Assembly (NCBI RefSeq): GCF_934643405.1
Contig: NZ_CAKUCL010000098.1
Location: 1 to 23,395, forward strand
Direction: 5' to 3'
DNA length: 23,395 bases
Source: an uncultured Actinoplanes sp.
Lineage (GTDB): Bacteria > Actinomycetota > Actinomycetes > Mycobacteriales > Micromonosporaceae
The notes beneath the pieces are model-generated. The model was not told the origin of the DNA. It worked only from the letters and a program-made list of their open reading frames with translations, and searched no databases. The position numbers and the translations under genes are program-made. Shown here piece by piece: positions 1 to 8,543 of this stretch (positions are counted from its first letter, which is position 1; the number at the start of each line of letters is the position of its first letter).

Positions 1-846
1 CTCGGCTACGACCAGCCGATCTGGGTCCAGTACGGCCGCTTCCTCAAGAACGTGGTGACCGGCAACTTCGGCAACTCCATCCGCACCGGCGAGCCGGTGA
101 TGGACGTGATCAGCCGGTCCTTCCCGGCCACCGTCGAGCTGGCCATCGCGGCGATCATCATCGGCGTGGGTCTCGGCATCCCGCTGGGGTACGTCGCGGC
201 CCGGTACCGCGGGCGGCTGCTCGACAACGCGACCATCATCGTCACGCTGGTCGGCATCTCGATCCCGATCTTCTTCCTGGGCTACCTGCTCAAGGACTGG
301 CTGACCCAGAACCTGCACCTGTTCCCCCCGTCCGGCCGCATCTCGACCGGCCTGGGAAACACCGACGTGACCGGCCTCTTCGTGCTGGACGGGCTGCTGA
401 CCCGGGAGTTCGACGCCTCCGCCGACGCCGCCTGGCATCTGGTGCTGCCCGCCTTCACCCTGGCGACGATCCCGCTGGCGATCATCATCCGGATCACCCG
501 GGCCAGCGTGCTGGACGTCCTGGACGAGGACTACATCCGCACCGCGGACGCGAAGGGGCTGCGCAACGCCACCATCCGCAAGCGGCACGTGCTGCGCAAC
601 GCTCTGCTGCCGGTGGTCACCACCATCGGCCTGCAGACCGGCGCGCTGCTGGCCGGCGCGGTGCTGACCGAGAAGGTGTACAACTGGGGCGGCCTGGGCA
701 CGCTGATCACCGATTCGATCGCCGGCAGCCGCGACTACCCCGTGCTGCAGGCATTGATCCTGCTGGCCGCCGTCGTCTTCATCGTGGTCAACCTGCTGGT
801 CGACCTGTCATACGCCGTCATCGACCCGAGGGTGCGGGTGAAATGA
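1..846 (+). CDS. Peptide ABC transporter permease, DppB/OppB type (5' end missing)
   Basis: The reading frame is open from the first base, and the first visible residues (LGYDQPIWVQYGRF) match the region about 60-80 residues into DppB/OppB permeases, so the true start lies upstream of the window. The visible 281 residues contain the periplasmic stretch followed by five or so hydrophobic helices. The cytoplasmic EAA loop, which docks on the ATPases, is seen at RTADAKGLRNATIRKRHVLR, and the C-terminus ends in the usual VIDPRVR. By family this is one half of the membrane channel of a di/oligopeptide or related (for example nickel) importer. The stop overlaps the next permease by 4 bp (ATGA), which indicates translational coupling. 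The substrate cannot be told from the permease. Confidence 0.95.
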   Translation, partial: LGYDQPIWVQYGRFLKNVVTGNFGNSIRTGEPVMDVISRSFPATVELAIAAIIIGVGLGIPLGYVAARYRGRLLDNATIIVTLVGISIPIFFLGYLLKDWLTQNLHLFPPSGRISTGLGNTDVTGLFVLDGLLTREFDASADAAWHLVLPAFTLATIPLAIIIRITRASVLDVLDEDYIRTADAKGLRNATIRKRHVLRNALLPVVTTIGLQTGALLAGAVLTEKVYNWGGLGTLITDSIAGSRDYPVLQALILLAAVVFIVVNLLVDLSYAVIDPRVRVK

Positions 847-1793
847 GCGGAATCGCCACCCTGGCCGACCACAAACGCCGGCGGATCGAGGAGCTGATCG
901 CCGGCACGTCCGACGCCGGCGGGGTCAGCCTGATTCGCGACGCTGGCCGCCGGCTGCTGCGCAATCCCACCGCCGTCGTCGGCGCGGCCATCATCCTGCT
1001 GTTCCTGGTCATCGCGATCTTCGCGCCGCTGGTGGCGCCGCACGACCCGGTACAGCGGTTTCCCGACCTGACCAGGGACCTGACCGTCGACAACATCCCG
1101 GGCGCGAGCGCCGGCCACCCGCTGGGCAGCGACCCGCTGGGTCGCGACTTCGCCTCCCGGATGATCTTCGGTGCCCGGCAGACGCTGTTCGTCGGCGTCC
1201 TCGCCACGCTCATCGGCCTGCTGGTCGGCGTGGTGCTCGGCGCCATCGCCGGCGCTGTCGGCGGCTGGGTCGACGTGCTGGTCATGCGGCTCACCGACGT
1301 TCTGCTGGCCCTGCCCAGCCTGCTGCTGGCGATCACCCTGGTCGCCCTGGCCAGCAGATCCAGCCAGTGGACGGTGATCATCGCGGTTGCCGTGGTCAAC
1401 GTGCCCATCTTCGCCCGGCTGCTGCGCGGGTCGATGCTGGCGCAACGGGAGAGCGATCACGTGCTGGCCGCTCGCGCGCTGGGCGTGAGGCGGCGCGACA
1501 TCGTGCTGCGGCACATGCTGCCGAACTCGCTCACCGCGGTCATCGTGCAGGCCACCCTGACCTTCGCGGTGGCGATCCTGGACGCGGCCGCGCTGTCGTT
1601 CCTCGGCCTCGGCGACCCGGACATCAACCGGGCCGAGTGGGGCCTGATGCTGGGCGTGGACGGTGTGCGGTATTTCGAGGTACGGCCGGAGCTGGCCTAC
1701 TTCCCGGCCCTGGCGATCATTCTCGTAGCCCTCGGCTTCACCCTGCTCGGTGAGAGCATCCGTGAGGCGCTCGACCCGAAGAACCGGCGGTGA
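843..1793 (+). CDS. Peptide ABC transporter permease, DppC/OppC type
   Basis: This 316-residue protein is the second permease of the importer. An N-terminal cytoplasmic segment is followed by a first helix at about residues 45-65 and the OppC-type sequence GHPLGSDPLGRDFASRMIFG. Five further helices follow, with an EAA loop at DHVLAARALGVRRRDIVLRH. The C-terminus reads GESIREALDPKNRR, the usual end of DppC/OppC. Its ATG lies within the ATGA overlap with the preceding permease stop, and the next gene starts 6 bp after its stop, so all four transporter genes appear to be one transcription unit. Length and motif order are normal for the family. Confidence 0.96.
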   Translation: MSGIATLADHKRRRIEELIAGTSDAGGVSLIRDAGRRLLRNPTAVVGAAIILLFLVIAIFAPLVAPHDPVQRFPDLTRDLTVDNIPGASAGHPLGSDPLGRDFASRMIFGARQTLFVGVLATLIGLLVGVVLGAIAGAVGGWVDVLVMRLTDVLLALPSLLLAITLVALASRSSQWTVIIAVAVVNVPIFARLLRGSMLAQRESDHVLAARALGVRRRDIVLRHMLPNSLTAVIVQATLTFAVAILDAAALSFLGLGDPDINRAEWGLMLGVDGVRYFEVRPELAYFPALAIILVALGFTLLGESIREALDPKNRR

Positions 1794-1799
1794 GCTGTC

Positions 1800-2783
1800 A
1801 TGCCTCTGCTCGACGTCCGTGATCTGTCGGTCGTCTTCCAGCGCAAGGGCACCAAGCCCGTCATCGCGGTGGACGGCCTCAGCTTCACGGTGGAACCCGG
1901 CCAGACGGTCGGGCTGGTCGGCGAGTCCGGCTGCGGCAAATCGGTGACCAGCTTGGCGATCATGGGCCTGCTCCCCCGCCGAGGCAACAAGGTCACCGGT
2001 GAGGTGCTGTTCGAGGACACCGACCTGCTCCGGCTGCGTCCGCAGGACCTGCGCGATCGGCGTGGCCGGGACATCGGCATGATCTTCCAGGACCCGCTGT
2101 CCTCGCTGAACCCGGTGATCCCGCTCGGCGTGCAGGTGGCCGAGGTGCTGGAACGTCACCAGGGCCGGACCCGGCAGGCGGCGCTGCGCGAGGCCCGGGG
2201 GCTGCTCGACGCGGTCGGCATCCCGGACCCGGCGCGACGGCTCAAGGAATTCCCGCACCAGCTCTCCGGCGGCATGCGCCAGCGGGCGCTGATCGCCATC
2301 GCCCTGGCCTGCAAGCCACGCCTGTTGATCGCCGACGAGCCGACAACCGCGCTGGACGTGACCATCCAGGCGCAGATCCTCACGCTGCTCAAGGACCTGG
2401 TCGACGGTTCGGGCACGGCGCTCGTGATGATCACTCACGACCTGGGGGTGGTGGCCGGGCTCTGCGACACGGTCAACGTCCTGTATGCCGGCAAGGTGGT
2501 CGAGCGGTCCGGACGCCACCATCTGTTCGCGGACCCGCGGCACCCGTACACCCATGGGTTGTTGCAGTCCGTGCCCCGCCTCGACGGCGACCGGGGCGGG
2601 CGGCTGCACCAGATCCCCGGCTCGGTCAGCGACAACATCCCCTGGTCCGAGGGCTGCGCCTTCGCGCCGCGCTGCGAACGCGTGATCGACGACTGCATCG
2701 GCGACACGGTGCCGCTGGAACCCACCCCCCGCGGCGGCGCGCTGCGGTGCACGAACCCCGTACCGCAGGAGGTGCCGGTGTGA
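1800..2783 (+). CDS. Peptide ABC transporter ATP-binding protein, DppD/OppD type
   Basis: This 327-residue ATPase energises the importer from the cytoplasmic side. Walker A is GESGCGKS at residues 41-48. The Q-loop is IFQDP, the signature is LSGGM, Walker B is LLIADEPTTALD, and the switch His is in ITHDLG. The C-terminal oligopeptide-transporter extension (about residues 255-327) has the typical HPYTHGLL segment. It also has clustered cysteines (CAFAPRCERVIDDC and a later Cys), a pattern known in DppD-like proteins to bind an iron-sulfur cluster; whether it does so here is inference. The stop is shared with the next start as GTGA. Confidence 0.96.
   Translation: MPLLDVRDLSVVFQRKGTKPVIAVDGLSFTVEPGQTVGLVGESGCGKSVTSLAIMGLLPRRGNKVTGEVLFEDTDLLRLRPQDLRDRRGRDIGMIFQDPLSSLNPVIPLGVQVAEVLERHQGRTRQAALREARGLLDAVGIPDPARRLKEFPHQLSGGMRQRALIAIALACKPRLLIADEPTTALDVTIQAQILTLLKDLVDGSGTALVMITHDLGVVAGLCDTVNVLYAGKVVERSGRHHLFADPRHPYTHGLLQSVPRLDGDRGGRLHQIPGSVSDNIPWSEGCAFAPRCERVIDDCIGDTVPLEPTPRGGALRCTNPVPQEVPV
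2767..2772 (+). promoter_or_regulatory. Shine-Dalgarno site fixing the DppF/OppF-type start
   Basis: AGGAGG lies inside the end of the preceding ATPase gene, 7 nt before the GTG at 2780. It supports this GTG over the in-frame ATG at 2747 and indicates coupled translation. Confidence 0.7.
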
Positions 2784-3886
2784 GCGACGCACTCCTCGAG
2801 ATCAACGATCTCAAGGTCCACTTCCCGATCAAGAGCGGACTGCTCTTCGACCGTACGGTCGGCTTCGTCTACGCCGTCGACGGCGTGTCACTGAAGGTCG
2901 AGCGGGGCAAGACCTACGGCCTGGTCGGCGAGTCCGGGTGCGGCAAGACGACGCTGGGCCGTGGCCTGCTGCGACTGGTCGAGCCGACCAGCGGCGAGAT
3001 CATTTTCGACGGTACGGACGTCCGCTCGCTCAAGGGTGAACGGATGCGGCTGTTCCGCCGGCGCATCCAGATGGTGTTCCAGGACCCGATGTCCAGCCTC
3101 GACCCGCGGCAGTCGGTGGAGTCCCTGCTCGTCGAGGGTCTCAAGGCGCACGGTCTGCACAAGGACAAGGCCGGCGTACGGAAGCGGTTGCGGTCCACCC
3201 TGGACTCGGTGGGGCTGCCCGCCTCGGCGCTGAACAAGTATCCGCACGAGTTCTCCGGCGGGCAGCGGCAGCGGATCGGCATCGCCCGGGCCCTGGTGCT
3301 CGGCCCCGAACTGATCGTGGCCGACGAGCCGGTGTCCGCGCTGGACGTGTCCATCCAGGCGCAGGTGGTCAACCTGCTCGGCGACCTGCAGGAGTCACTC
3401 GGGCTGACGTATCTGGTCATCGCGCACGACCTGGCCGTGGTCCGGCACATCTCCGACACGATCGGCGTCATGTACCTGGGTTCGCTGGTCGAGGAGGCAG
3501 ACGGCGACCAGTTGTACGAGCGCCCACTGCACCCGTACACCCGGGCCCTTCTCTCCGCGGTGCCCATCCCCGACCCGTACGTGGAGGATCTGCGAGAGCG
3601 CATCCTGCTGGCCGGAGACCTGCCCTCGCCGGCCGCTCCGCCGAGCGGATGCCGCTTCCGCACCCGGTGTCCCTGGTCGCAGGACCGCTGTGCCGTCGAA
3701 CGCCCGCAGCTGCGCGTGTTCGACGACTCCGGCCAGCGGGTGGCCTGTCATTTCGCCGAGGAGATCGGCAGCGGTGAACTGCAGCCGCACGAGGTTCGGG
3801 CAGAGCTCGTCCGCCCGGACGCGGACAAGACCCCCGACGCGGGCGGCGAGCTGATCCCGACCCGGACAGACCTGCCCGCGCCGTAG
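2780..3886 (+). CDS. Peptide ABC transporter ATP-binding protein, DppF/OppF type
   Basis: This is the second ATPase of the importer, 368 residues. It has Walker A GESGCGKTT, Q-loop VFQDP, signature FSGGQRQR, Walker B LIVADEPVSALD and H-loop IAHDLA. The C-terminal extension contains HPYTRALL and cysteines in SGCRFRTRCPWSQDRC. I chose the GTG at 2780 because AGGAGG lies 7 bp upstream and the start overlaps the previous stop by 4 bp. An ATG 33 bp further upstream in the same frame has no such support. Compared with typical OppF, the last 40 or so residues form a poorly conserved tail. The gene ends 9 bp before a convergent gene. Confidence 0.95.
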   Translation: MSDALLEINDLKVHFPIKSGLLFDRTVGFVYAVDGVSLKVERGKTYGLVGESGCGKTTLGRGLLRLVEPTSGEIIFDGTDVRSLKGERMRLFRRRIQMVFQDPMSSLDPRQSVESLLVEGLKAHGLHKDKAGVRKRLRSTLDSVGLPASALNKYPHEFSGGQRQRIGIARALVLGPELIVADEPVSALDVSIQAQVVNLLGDLQESLGLTYLVIAHDLAVVRHISDTIGVMYLGSLVEEADGDQLYERPLHPYTRALLSAVPIPDPYVEDLRERILLAGDLPSPAAPPSGCRFRTRCPWSQDRCAVERPQLRVFDDSGQRVACHFAEEIGSGELQPHEVRAELVRPDADKTPDAGGELIPTRTDLPAP

Positions 3887-3895
3887 CGGCGCCGC

Positions 3896-4381
3896 TCAGA
3901 CGGGTGGGTCCGGCGGTGGTGGCGGCAGGGTCGACAGCCCCGGAGGTTCGTCCGGCCACACCAGCAGCAGCCGGCACGGCGCGTGGTCGATGACGAACCG
4001 GGTGTGGTGGCCGATGCTGCGCGGACCCAGCCGCTCGTGATCGCCGTCGCGGGCCAGCACCAGCAGATCGGCGCCGGCGCAGGCCGCCACCACCTCCCGC
4101 TCGGCCCGCCCCTGCCGGGCGATCAGCCGCACGGTCCGGCCGAGCCGGGCCTGAGCCGCCTCCAGCAGCGTGGTCTGCGCCCCGGCGAGCTCCCGCCGGG
4201 TGGCGTCGGGAACCTCGTCTCTCAGCCCGCGGCCCAGCAGACCGGCCCGGGCCCCGGTCAGGACTCCCCCGTCCCGCACATCGATCACGTGCAGCAGCGT
4301 GAGGTCGGCGCCGGGCAGATCCCGGGCCGTGTCGACGGCAGCCCGCCAGGTGCCCTCGGTGATCCAGACGAGGACTCTCAT
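3896..4381 (-). CDS. Universal stress protein (UspA) family, degenerate nucleotide site
   Basis: The 161-residue product has a single Usp fold. It opens with a first strand MRVLVWITEG, followed by DLTLLHVIDV, a central segment with RLIARQGRAEREVVAACAGA, and a closing block ADLLVLARDG then HAPCRLLLVW. In ATP-binding members the last block carries G-x2-G-x9-G-(S/T). Here that region reads RDGDHERLGPRSIGHH, which does not fit the spacing, so ATP binding is doubtful. The ATG at 4381 begins exactly at the conserved first strand. An upstream in-frame ATG at 4405 would add eight residues and cannot be excluded. The gene is convergent with the transporter operon, 9 bp away, and stands alone. Its role in stress response is inferred from the family only. 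Confidence 0.8.
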   Translation of the reverse strand: MRVLVWITEGTWRAAVDTARDLPGADLTLLHVIDVRDGGVLTGARAGLLGRGLRDEVPDATRRELAGAQTTLLEAAQARLGRTVRLIARQGRAEREVVAACAGADLLVLARDGDHERLGPRSIGHHTRFVIDHAPCRLLLVWPDEPPGLSTLPPPPPDPPV

Positions 4382-4600
4382 GGCCGCATGCCCGCCCATT
4401 CCCATCGCAGCACGACCCTACAACGCACACCGGCCGGATCCGGGACGTGGCACTGATGCGGGCCGTCACCCGAAAGGGCCAGCCGCTGAACCATCGAAGC
4501 GGATCCGGCGTGCGGGTGATGAGTACCGATGATGGCCGTGGTCATCGACGGGGGACGGTCACTCCACATCCATTGACTCTCCACTCCCGGGGTGACTCCG

Positions 4601-5503
4601 ATGCCAAGCAATCGACTATGGGGACTCGGCGCGCTGGCCGTCATCGATGTCCTGCTGGGGCTGGCCACGAACATCATCGCGAACGCGATCGGCAAGGTGG
4701 GCGCGTCGGTTGTCGCCGGCACGCTCATTCTCGCCATCATCGTCATGTTCGGAAGATTGATGGGCCAAGCCGGACACCGTACGTTGCTGTTCAGCGTGAT
4801 CGGCGCGGTCCTGCTGTTCGCGGTCGCCGCCAGGAATGCGCCGCGAGAGAAAGTGCGAGACGTCTCCACAACGTCGAGCTCACCGGCCGCTGTGCCGCCG
4901 TCGCCGGCCCCCGAGCGGCTCAGCCTCAGCCAATACCTGGACAGATGGCGGAACGGACCGGTCAAGATAGACGTCGAGCACTACAACTCGTGGGTGCAAC
5001 GCGCCACCGAGGACGACGAGATCGACGAGACGGTCCTCGACCTCCGCGTCGGCATCCGTAACGAGTCGACGGAGGGAATCGACCTCTCCACCGCGCCGGG
5101 ATCTCTGGTTCTCCTCATGAACAGGTCTTTCGACCCCGGGACGTACGCCGTGGACCAGCACCGGGTCGCCGAGGTGCCACCGGACTGGTATCTCTTCGCC
5201 GTCGGCTTCGACAACGACGACAACGCGATCACCGTGAACGGAAAGGACCACCGCATCGCATGGTGCGGCGGGCCGCTCGGCGTGGGTGAGGAGTTCTCGT
5301 CGTCCAGTCCGGCAGAGAACGGCGTCGTCTTCTCCGTACCGCCTCCCGCCACCGAGACCGCCTCGGAGAACGACGCGGTGCCACCTCGAGCCGCGCACGT
5401 GCTCGGCCTGGCGTGGCTCGACACCGACGGAACCATCCGTGGTTACGCGCCGATCGAGAAGTGGGCCGGCCCCAACACGATCGCATCCTTCCTCCACGCC
5501 TGA
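4601..5503 (+). CDS. Membrane protein of unknown function with a large C-terminal domain
   Basis: I do not recognise this 300-residue protein. It has three hydrophobic segments near the N-terminus (about residues 6-28, 33-52 and 60-77), then a Ser/Pro/Thr-rich linker (about 88-107). A soluble domain of about 190 residues follows, rich in acidic and aromatic residues and ending in KWAGPNTIASFLHA. Parts of the soluble domain (VLDLRVGIRNESTEGIDL, then a late LAWLDTDGTIRGY) look like beta-sandwich strands, but I can assign no family. I prefer the ATG at 4601, with a GGGG run about 8 bp upstream, over the in-frame GTG at 4592. The gene stands alone, is divergent from the stress protein gene with 219 bp between them, and faces the HAD gene tail to tail. 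Confidence 0.75.
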   Translation: MPSNRLWGLGALAVIDVLLGLATNIIANAIGKVGASVVAGTLILAIIVMFGRLMGQAGHRTLLFSVIGAVLLFAVAARNAPREKVRDVSTTSSSPAAVPPSPAPERLSLSQYLDRWRNGPVKIDVEHYNSWVQRATEDDEIDETVLDLRVGIRNESTEGIDLSTAPGSLVLLMNRSFDPGTYAVDQHRVAEVPPDWYLFAVGFDNDDNAITVNGKDHRIAWCGGPLGVGEEFSSSSPAENGVVFSVPPPATETASENDAVPPRAAHVLGLAWLDTDGTIRGYAPIEKWAGPNTIASFLHA

Positions 5504-5510
5504 CCGGCGC

Positions 5511-5526
5511 TCGGCTGCAGTGCCGA
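5511..5526 (+). terminator. Small hairpin just after the membrane protein gene
   Basis: A 5-bp stem (TCGGC/GCCGA) with a 6-nt loop begins 8 bp after the stop at 5503. There is no T-run. The stem is short, so this is only a weak terminator candidate for the convergent pair here. Confidence 0.2.
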
Positions 5527-5689
5527 CGGCGGCCACGCAATCCATCGAGCGGGAACCTGCAACCCTCGCACGTGAGTCCTGACCGGTGATCCGTTGGCCG
5601 AGCTGAAGCGGCGCGCGACAGCCAGGGCACTCGGGACCGAGCGGGCGGACATGGCGGAAACGGTGACCTCATCGGCGCCTGAACGTGGG

Positions 5690-6298
5690 CTAGGAGGAGA
5701 AGCGGAGGATGCCGAGCCGCCTCAGGTCCCGCCGCAGCTGCGGGCCGTCCCGATAGTGCACCGTCCTCATGCCGAGTCGGCGGGCGGGCTCGAGCGCCGC
5801 CTCCTTGTCGTCGACGAACAGGACCTGCCCCGCCGCGACCTGTGTCCTCTCGAGGAGGAGCTCGTAGATCCGCGCGTCCGGCTTACGAACCCCGGCCTCG
5901 TGCGAGAACACACCACCATCGAACAAGTTCAGGAAGCCGTATCGCCGGTGCAGCACCGCGACACGGTCGGCCACATTGTCCGACAGGTAGTACACGCCGT
6001 AGTGCGGTGCTAGCTGCCGGATCAGGTCCCGGGTCTCCTGCCGTAGGCGGTATCCGTCGATCCATCTCGCTTCGAGGTCGTCCTCGCGGGCGGCCAGCCC
6101 CAACGTCCGGCGGAACGCTCTCCAGAACTCGTCGCGGGTCAGCTTGCCCTCCCGGTAACGACTTCCGAGGTCACCGTCGAGGAGGTCGCCGGCGCGCTCG
6201 CGGTCGACACCGAACGCGCCGTGCAGGTAGTTCAGGAAGGCGTGCGTGCCGTCGCTGAACAGGACGCCACCGAGATCGAACGCCAGAACGCTGACCAC
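5690..6298 (-). CDS. HAD-family hydrolase, subfamily IA (YihX-like phosphatase)
   Basis: From the GTG at 6298 the product has 202 residues, the usual size for YihX-like HAD phosphatases. All four HAD motifs are visible: motif I FDLGGVLFSDG (nucleophile Asp8), motif II YYLSDN (Ser106), motif III GVRKPDARIY (Lys139) and motif IV LFVDDKEAAL (Asp163/Asp164). The residue two after the nucleophile is Gly instead of the usual acid Asp, as also occurs in YihX-type members. This may mean a slow or specialised phosphatase. The reading frame extends upstream to 6406, but that extension would overlap the preceding gene by 77 bp and encodes basic, proline-rich sequence, so I reject it. The gene follows the SUKH gene by 31 bp on the same strand and may be cotranscribed. 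The substrate is unknown. Confidence 0.88.
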   Translation of the reverse strand: MVSVLAFDLGGVLFSDGTHAFLNYLHGAFGVDRERAGDLLDGDLGSRYREGKLTRDEFWRAFRRTLGLAAREDDLEARWIDGYRLRQETRDLIRQLAPHYGVYYLSDNVADRVAVLHRRYGFLNLFDGGVFSHEAGVRKPDARIYELLLERTQVAAGQVLFVDDKEAALEPARRLGMRTVHYRDGPQLRRDLRRLGILRFSS

Positions 6299-6329
6299 CT
6301 TCGCACTATACGGCGTACGCCGTCGGCCC

Positions 6330-7064
6330 TCAGTGCCTGTCTCGCTGGGGGCGAGGATCGTGGCAGATCCGGGCGGCTGCTGGCGTCTGGTCTTCGATCG
6401 TGGCACCGATCAGCGTTGCTAGGGCTTCCCGGGTAGCGCCAGCAGGAGCCGCTATCGCGCTCCACAACGCGGTGCTGTCCGTAACGGTAATCGAGACCTT
6501 GGCGGGGCCGCCGAAGCGATACACGACCTCGCACTCCTGGTTCATCGCCCAGCCATGCGTAGCAGGAAGTGACGTGAGGCGGGTGCCGAGGGCGTCGAGC
6601 GCGCCTGCCGGCAGTGGATGATCGAAGTCGGCGGACATCTCGCCATTCCACAGGACCCCGTCCCATGCCGCAGTGAAGGCGTAGTCGGAGAAGGTGCCGG
6701 CGTAGCGACTTCGTGATGTGCACGCTTCATCGTCTGGATCGATCAGATGGACCGGCGGATCATCCTCAGCGGTATGAGTCGCTACAACCCATCTGCAGCA
6801 GTACTGACTGTCGGTTTGCACCAGCAGATATCCCGAGGCCAGAAACCGGCCCACGTCCCGGCTCGTGAAGTCGTCCGCCTGCGTGATTAGGCCACAGTTC
6901 ATGGATGCGAGGCTGCGGTCACCGCCGAACAGGTACCACTCCCGGACAGCCGCTGGCAGCCGCTGTCCAATGCGTCTCTCCAGTGCGGTTACTGCCGCAA
7001 GCGTCTCCACCTGCCGCTCAGCGCCGCCGAGGACTTCGTAGGCTGCCGCGTTCCATGTCTTCAC
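6330..7064 (-). CDS. SUKH (SMI1/KNR4) domain protein
   Basis: The product has 244 residues. The segment LERRIGQRLPAAVREWYLFGG (about residues 28-48) is the typical N-terminal helix and turn of SMI1/KNR4-SUKH domains. The following 100 residues (with FTSRDVGRFLASGYLLVQ and a late TFSDYAFTAAWDGVLW) fit the alpha/beta SUKH fold. The last 80 residues form an extra domain with no clear match. SUKH proteins are often immunity proteins against toxins, but no toxin gene is seen beside it here. The start is the GTG at 7064, preceded by GGTGGGA at 8 nt; the longer frame to 7358 encodes Cys/Arg-rich nonsense. Codons end in A or T more often than in neighbouring genes, suggesting an acquired gene. Confidence 0.8.
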   Translation of the reverse strand: MKTWNAAAYEVLGGAERQVETLAAVTALERRIGQRLPAAVREWYLFGGDRSLASMNCGLITQADDFTSRDVGRFLASGYLLVQTDSQYCCRWVVATHTAEDDPPVHLIDPDDEACTSRSRYAGTFSDYAFTAAWDGVLWNGEMSADFDHPLPAGALDALGTRLTSLPATHGWAMNQECEVVYRFGGPAKVSITVTDSTALWSAIAAPAGATREALATLIGATIEDQTPAAARICHDPRPQRDRH

Positions 7065-7161
7065 GACACGGATCCCACCACACGAACGACCTTGGCCGGC
7101 GACCCTCACCACACGTCGACAGATCCGTGCACCGATCAAGCTGGGGCAGTTCGCCGTTCGG

Positions 7162-7183
7162 ATGACGTCACCGTGACGGTCAT
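7162..7183 (-). promoter_or_regulatory. Inverted repeat between the MFS gene and the SUKH gene
   Basis: A near-perfect 10-bp inverted repeat (ATGACGTCAC / GTGAC-g-GTCAT with one bulged G) is centred at 7172. It lies 39 bp after the MFS stop and about 100 bp before the SUKH start, both on the minus strand. It could be a T-run-free terminator for the MFS gene or an operator for the SUKH gene. Confidence 0.35.
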
Positions 7184-7221
7184 ACCAACGGCAGAGACAG
7201 AACTCAGTCGACCAAAGTGCC

Positions 7222-8433
7222 TCAGCGGACCTTCCGCCTGCGGCGCAGCAACGTGGCGCCGGATGCGGCCGCGACGATCTGGGCACCCGCCACCAGCAGC
7301 AACAGCGGGCCGGTGCCGAGCCCGGCGGCGACTCCGGCAACCCCGGAGCCGGCGGCACCCGCTGTCGTCTTCAGGCCCGCGCCGAGCGTGAAGATCTGGG
7401 TGCGAACCTCGTCCGGCGCCTCCCGGTCCCGGACGGTCAGCAGGGCCGTGAACAGTGGGCCGTTCAGCAGCCCGCTGACGGAGAACAGGACCAGCAGCGG
7501 CCACATGGCGGTCACGAACGTCATCACGACGAACGGGATCGCGACCGCCAGCAGGGCGAGCGCCACCACGGTTTCGGGCCGCAGCCGGCGGATCGGCCAC
7601 CGCGCGTAGAGCAGCGAGCCCACCAGGCCACCGGCCGCCATGACCGACAGTGAGGCGCCGGTGAGGCCGGGCGCGTGTGCCTGGAGGGCGAGCAGCGCCG
7701 CGATCGGGGGAAGCATGCCCATGCCGAACTGGCTCACGGTGGTCGCGGTGGTCACCGCCGCGAGAGCGGGCCGCTGCCACACCGCGCCGGCCGCACGGGT
7801 CAGCGGCGGGCGAACGCTTCGGAGCGCCCCGGCCAGCCGGTTCGGGATCGGCAGGCTGCCGATGAGCAGGCCGGTCACGGTGCCGGCCACCGCGATCCCG
7901 GCCACCGCCCAGAAGGCACCGAACGCGGCGGCCACCACCGCAGCGATCGCCGGGCCCGCGAGGCCCGCCACACCGTAGGAGGCGGAGTCGAGCGCGAACG
8001 CCCGCTGCCGGGCGAGATCGTCGGCCACGATCTCGGCGATCAGGCTGGTCAACCCGCCCTGTATCAGAGGCGCCGCGCAGCCGGCCACCGCGGCCAGAGT
8101 GAACGCCAGCCAGGGCACGGCTATGAACAGGGCGGATCCGAAGATGGCGGCACCGAAGACGAACAGGTCGCAGGCGTACAGGGCGCGTAGCCGGCGCGTC
8201 CGGTCGGCTGCGGCGCCGACGAGCGGCGCGGCGACCGCATGCGGCACCATCAGGGCACCTACCAGCAGCCCGCCGTAGGTGGCGCCACCGGGTTGTCCGA
8301 TCGCCAGCAGCAGCAACGCCACCCGGCTGCCCTCGTCGGCGAGCCGGGCGAGAGCAGCCGCGGCCAGGTACCGCAGCAACGCGGCAGCGGGAAGAGGACG
8401 TCTCCGCGTCGCTCTCGCCATCGACCTGATCAT
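7222..8433 (-). CDS. MFS transporter, 12-helix
   Basis: This 403-residue protein is almost entirely hydrophobic helices with short loops, a pattern of about twelve membrane spans in two six-helix halves. After helix 2, PLVGAAADRTRRLRALYA resembles MFS motif A (GxxxDRxxRR), and DSASYGVAGLAGPAIAAV sits where motif C-like glycines occur in helix 5. The C-terminus is basic (LLRRRRKVR). No family-specific substrate motif is evident; an efflux role is the usual reading of such proteins. I chose the ATG at 8433 because GGGAG precedes it by 5 nt. A GTG at 8448 and an ATG at 8421 are alternatives. The gene is divergent from the VOC gene, with 110 bp between. Confidence 0.88.
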   Translation of the reverse strand: MIRSMARATRRRPLPAAALLRYLAAAALARLADEGSRVALLLLAIGQPGGATYGGLLVGALMVPHAVAAPLVGAAADRTRRLRALYACDLFVFGAAIFGSALFIAVPWLAFTLAAVAGCAAPLIQGGLTSLIAEIVADDLARQRAFALDSASYGVAGLAGPAIAAVVAAAFGAFWAVAGIAVAGTVTGLLIGSLPIPNRLAGALRSVRPPLTRAAGAVWQRPALAAVTTATTVSQFGMGMLPPIAALLALQAHAPGLTGASLSVMAAGGLVGSLLYARWPIRRLRPETVVALALLAVAIPFVVMTFVTAMWPLLVLFSVSGLLNGPLFTALLTVRDREAPDEVRTQIFTLGAGLKTTAGAAGSGVAGVAAGLGTGPLLLLVAGAQIVAAASGATLLRRRRKVR

Positions 8434-8543
8434 CGGCTCTCCCGGCACGGATCCACATCGGTCCAGCGTGCCGAGCCAGACGCACGGTGGCGTCCGCTTA
8501 GGGTCGATACGAGACTCACCGGCCCGACATCTCGGAGGATGCC

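Noticed and set aside
735..2792. A 685-codon open frame on the minus strand across the ABC transporter genes
   Set aside because: It is antisense to three well-supported transporter genes, its product is rich in Arg/His/Gln/Asp with no domain, and such frames are common in very GC-rich DNA.
5690..6406. Upstream start at 6406 for the HAD hydrolase
   Set aside because: It would add 36 basic, proline-rich residues absent from the family and overlap the SUKH gene by 77 bp; the GTG at 6298 gives the normal 202-residue length.
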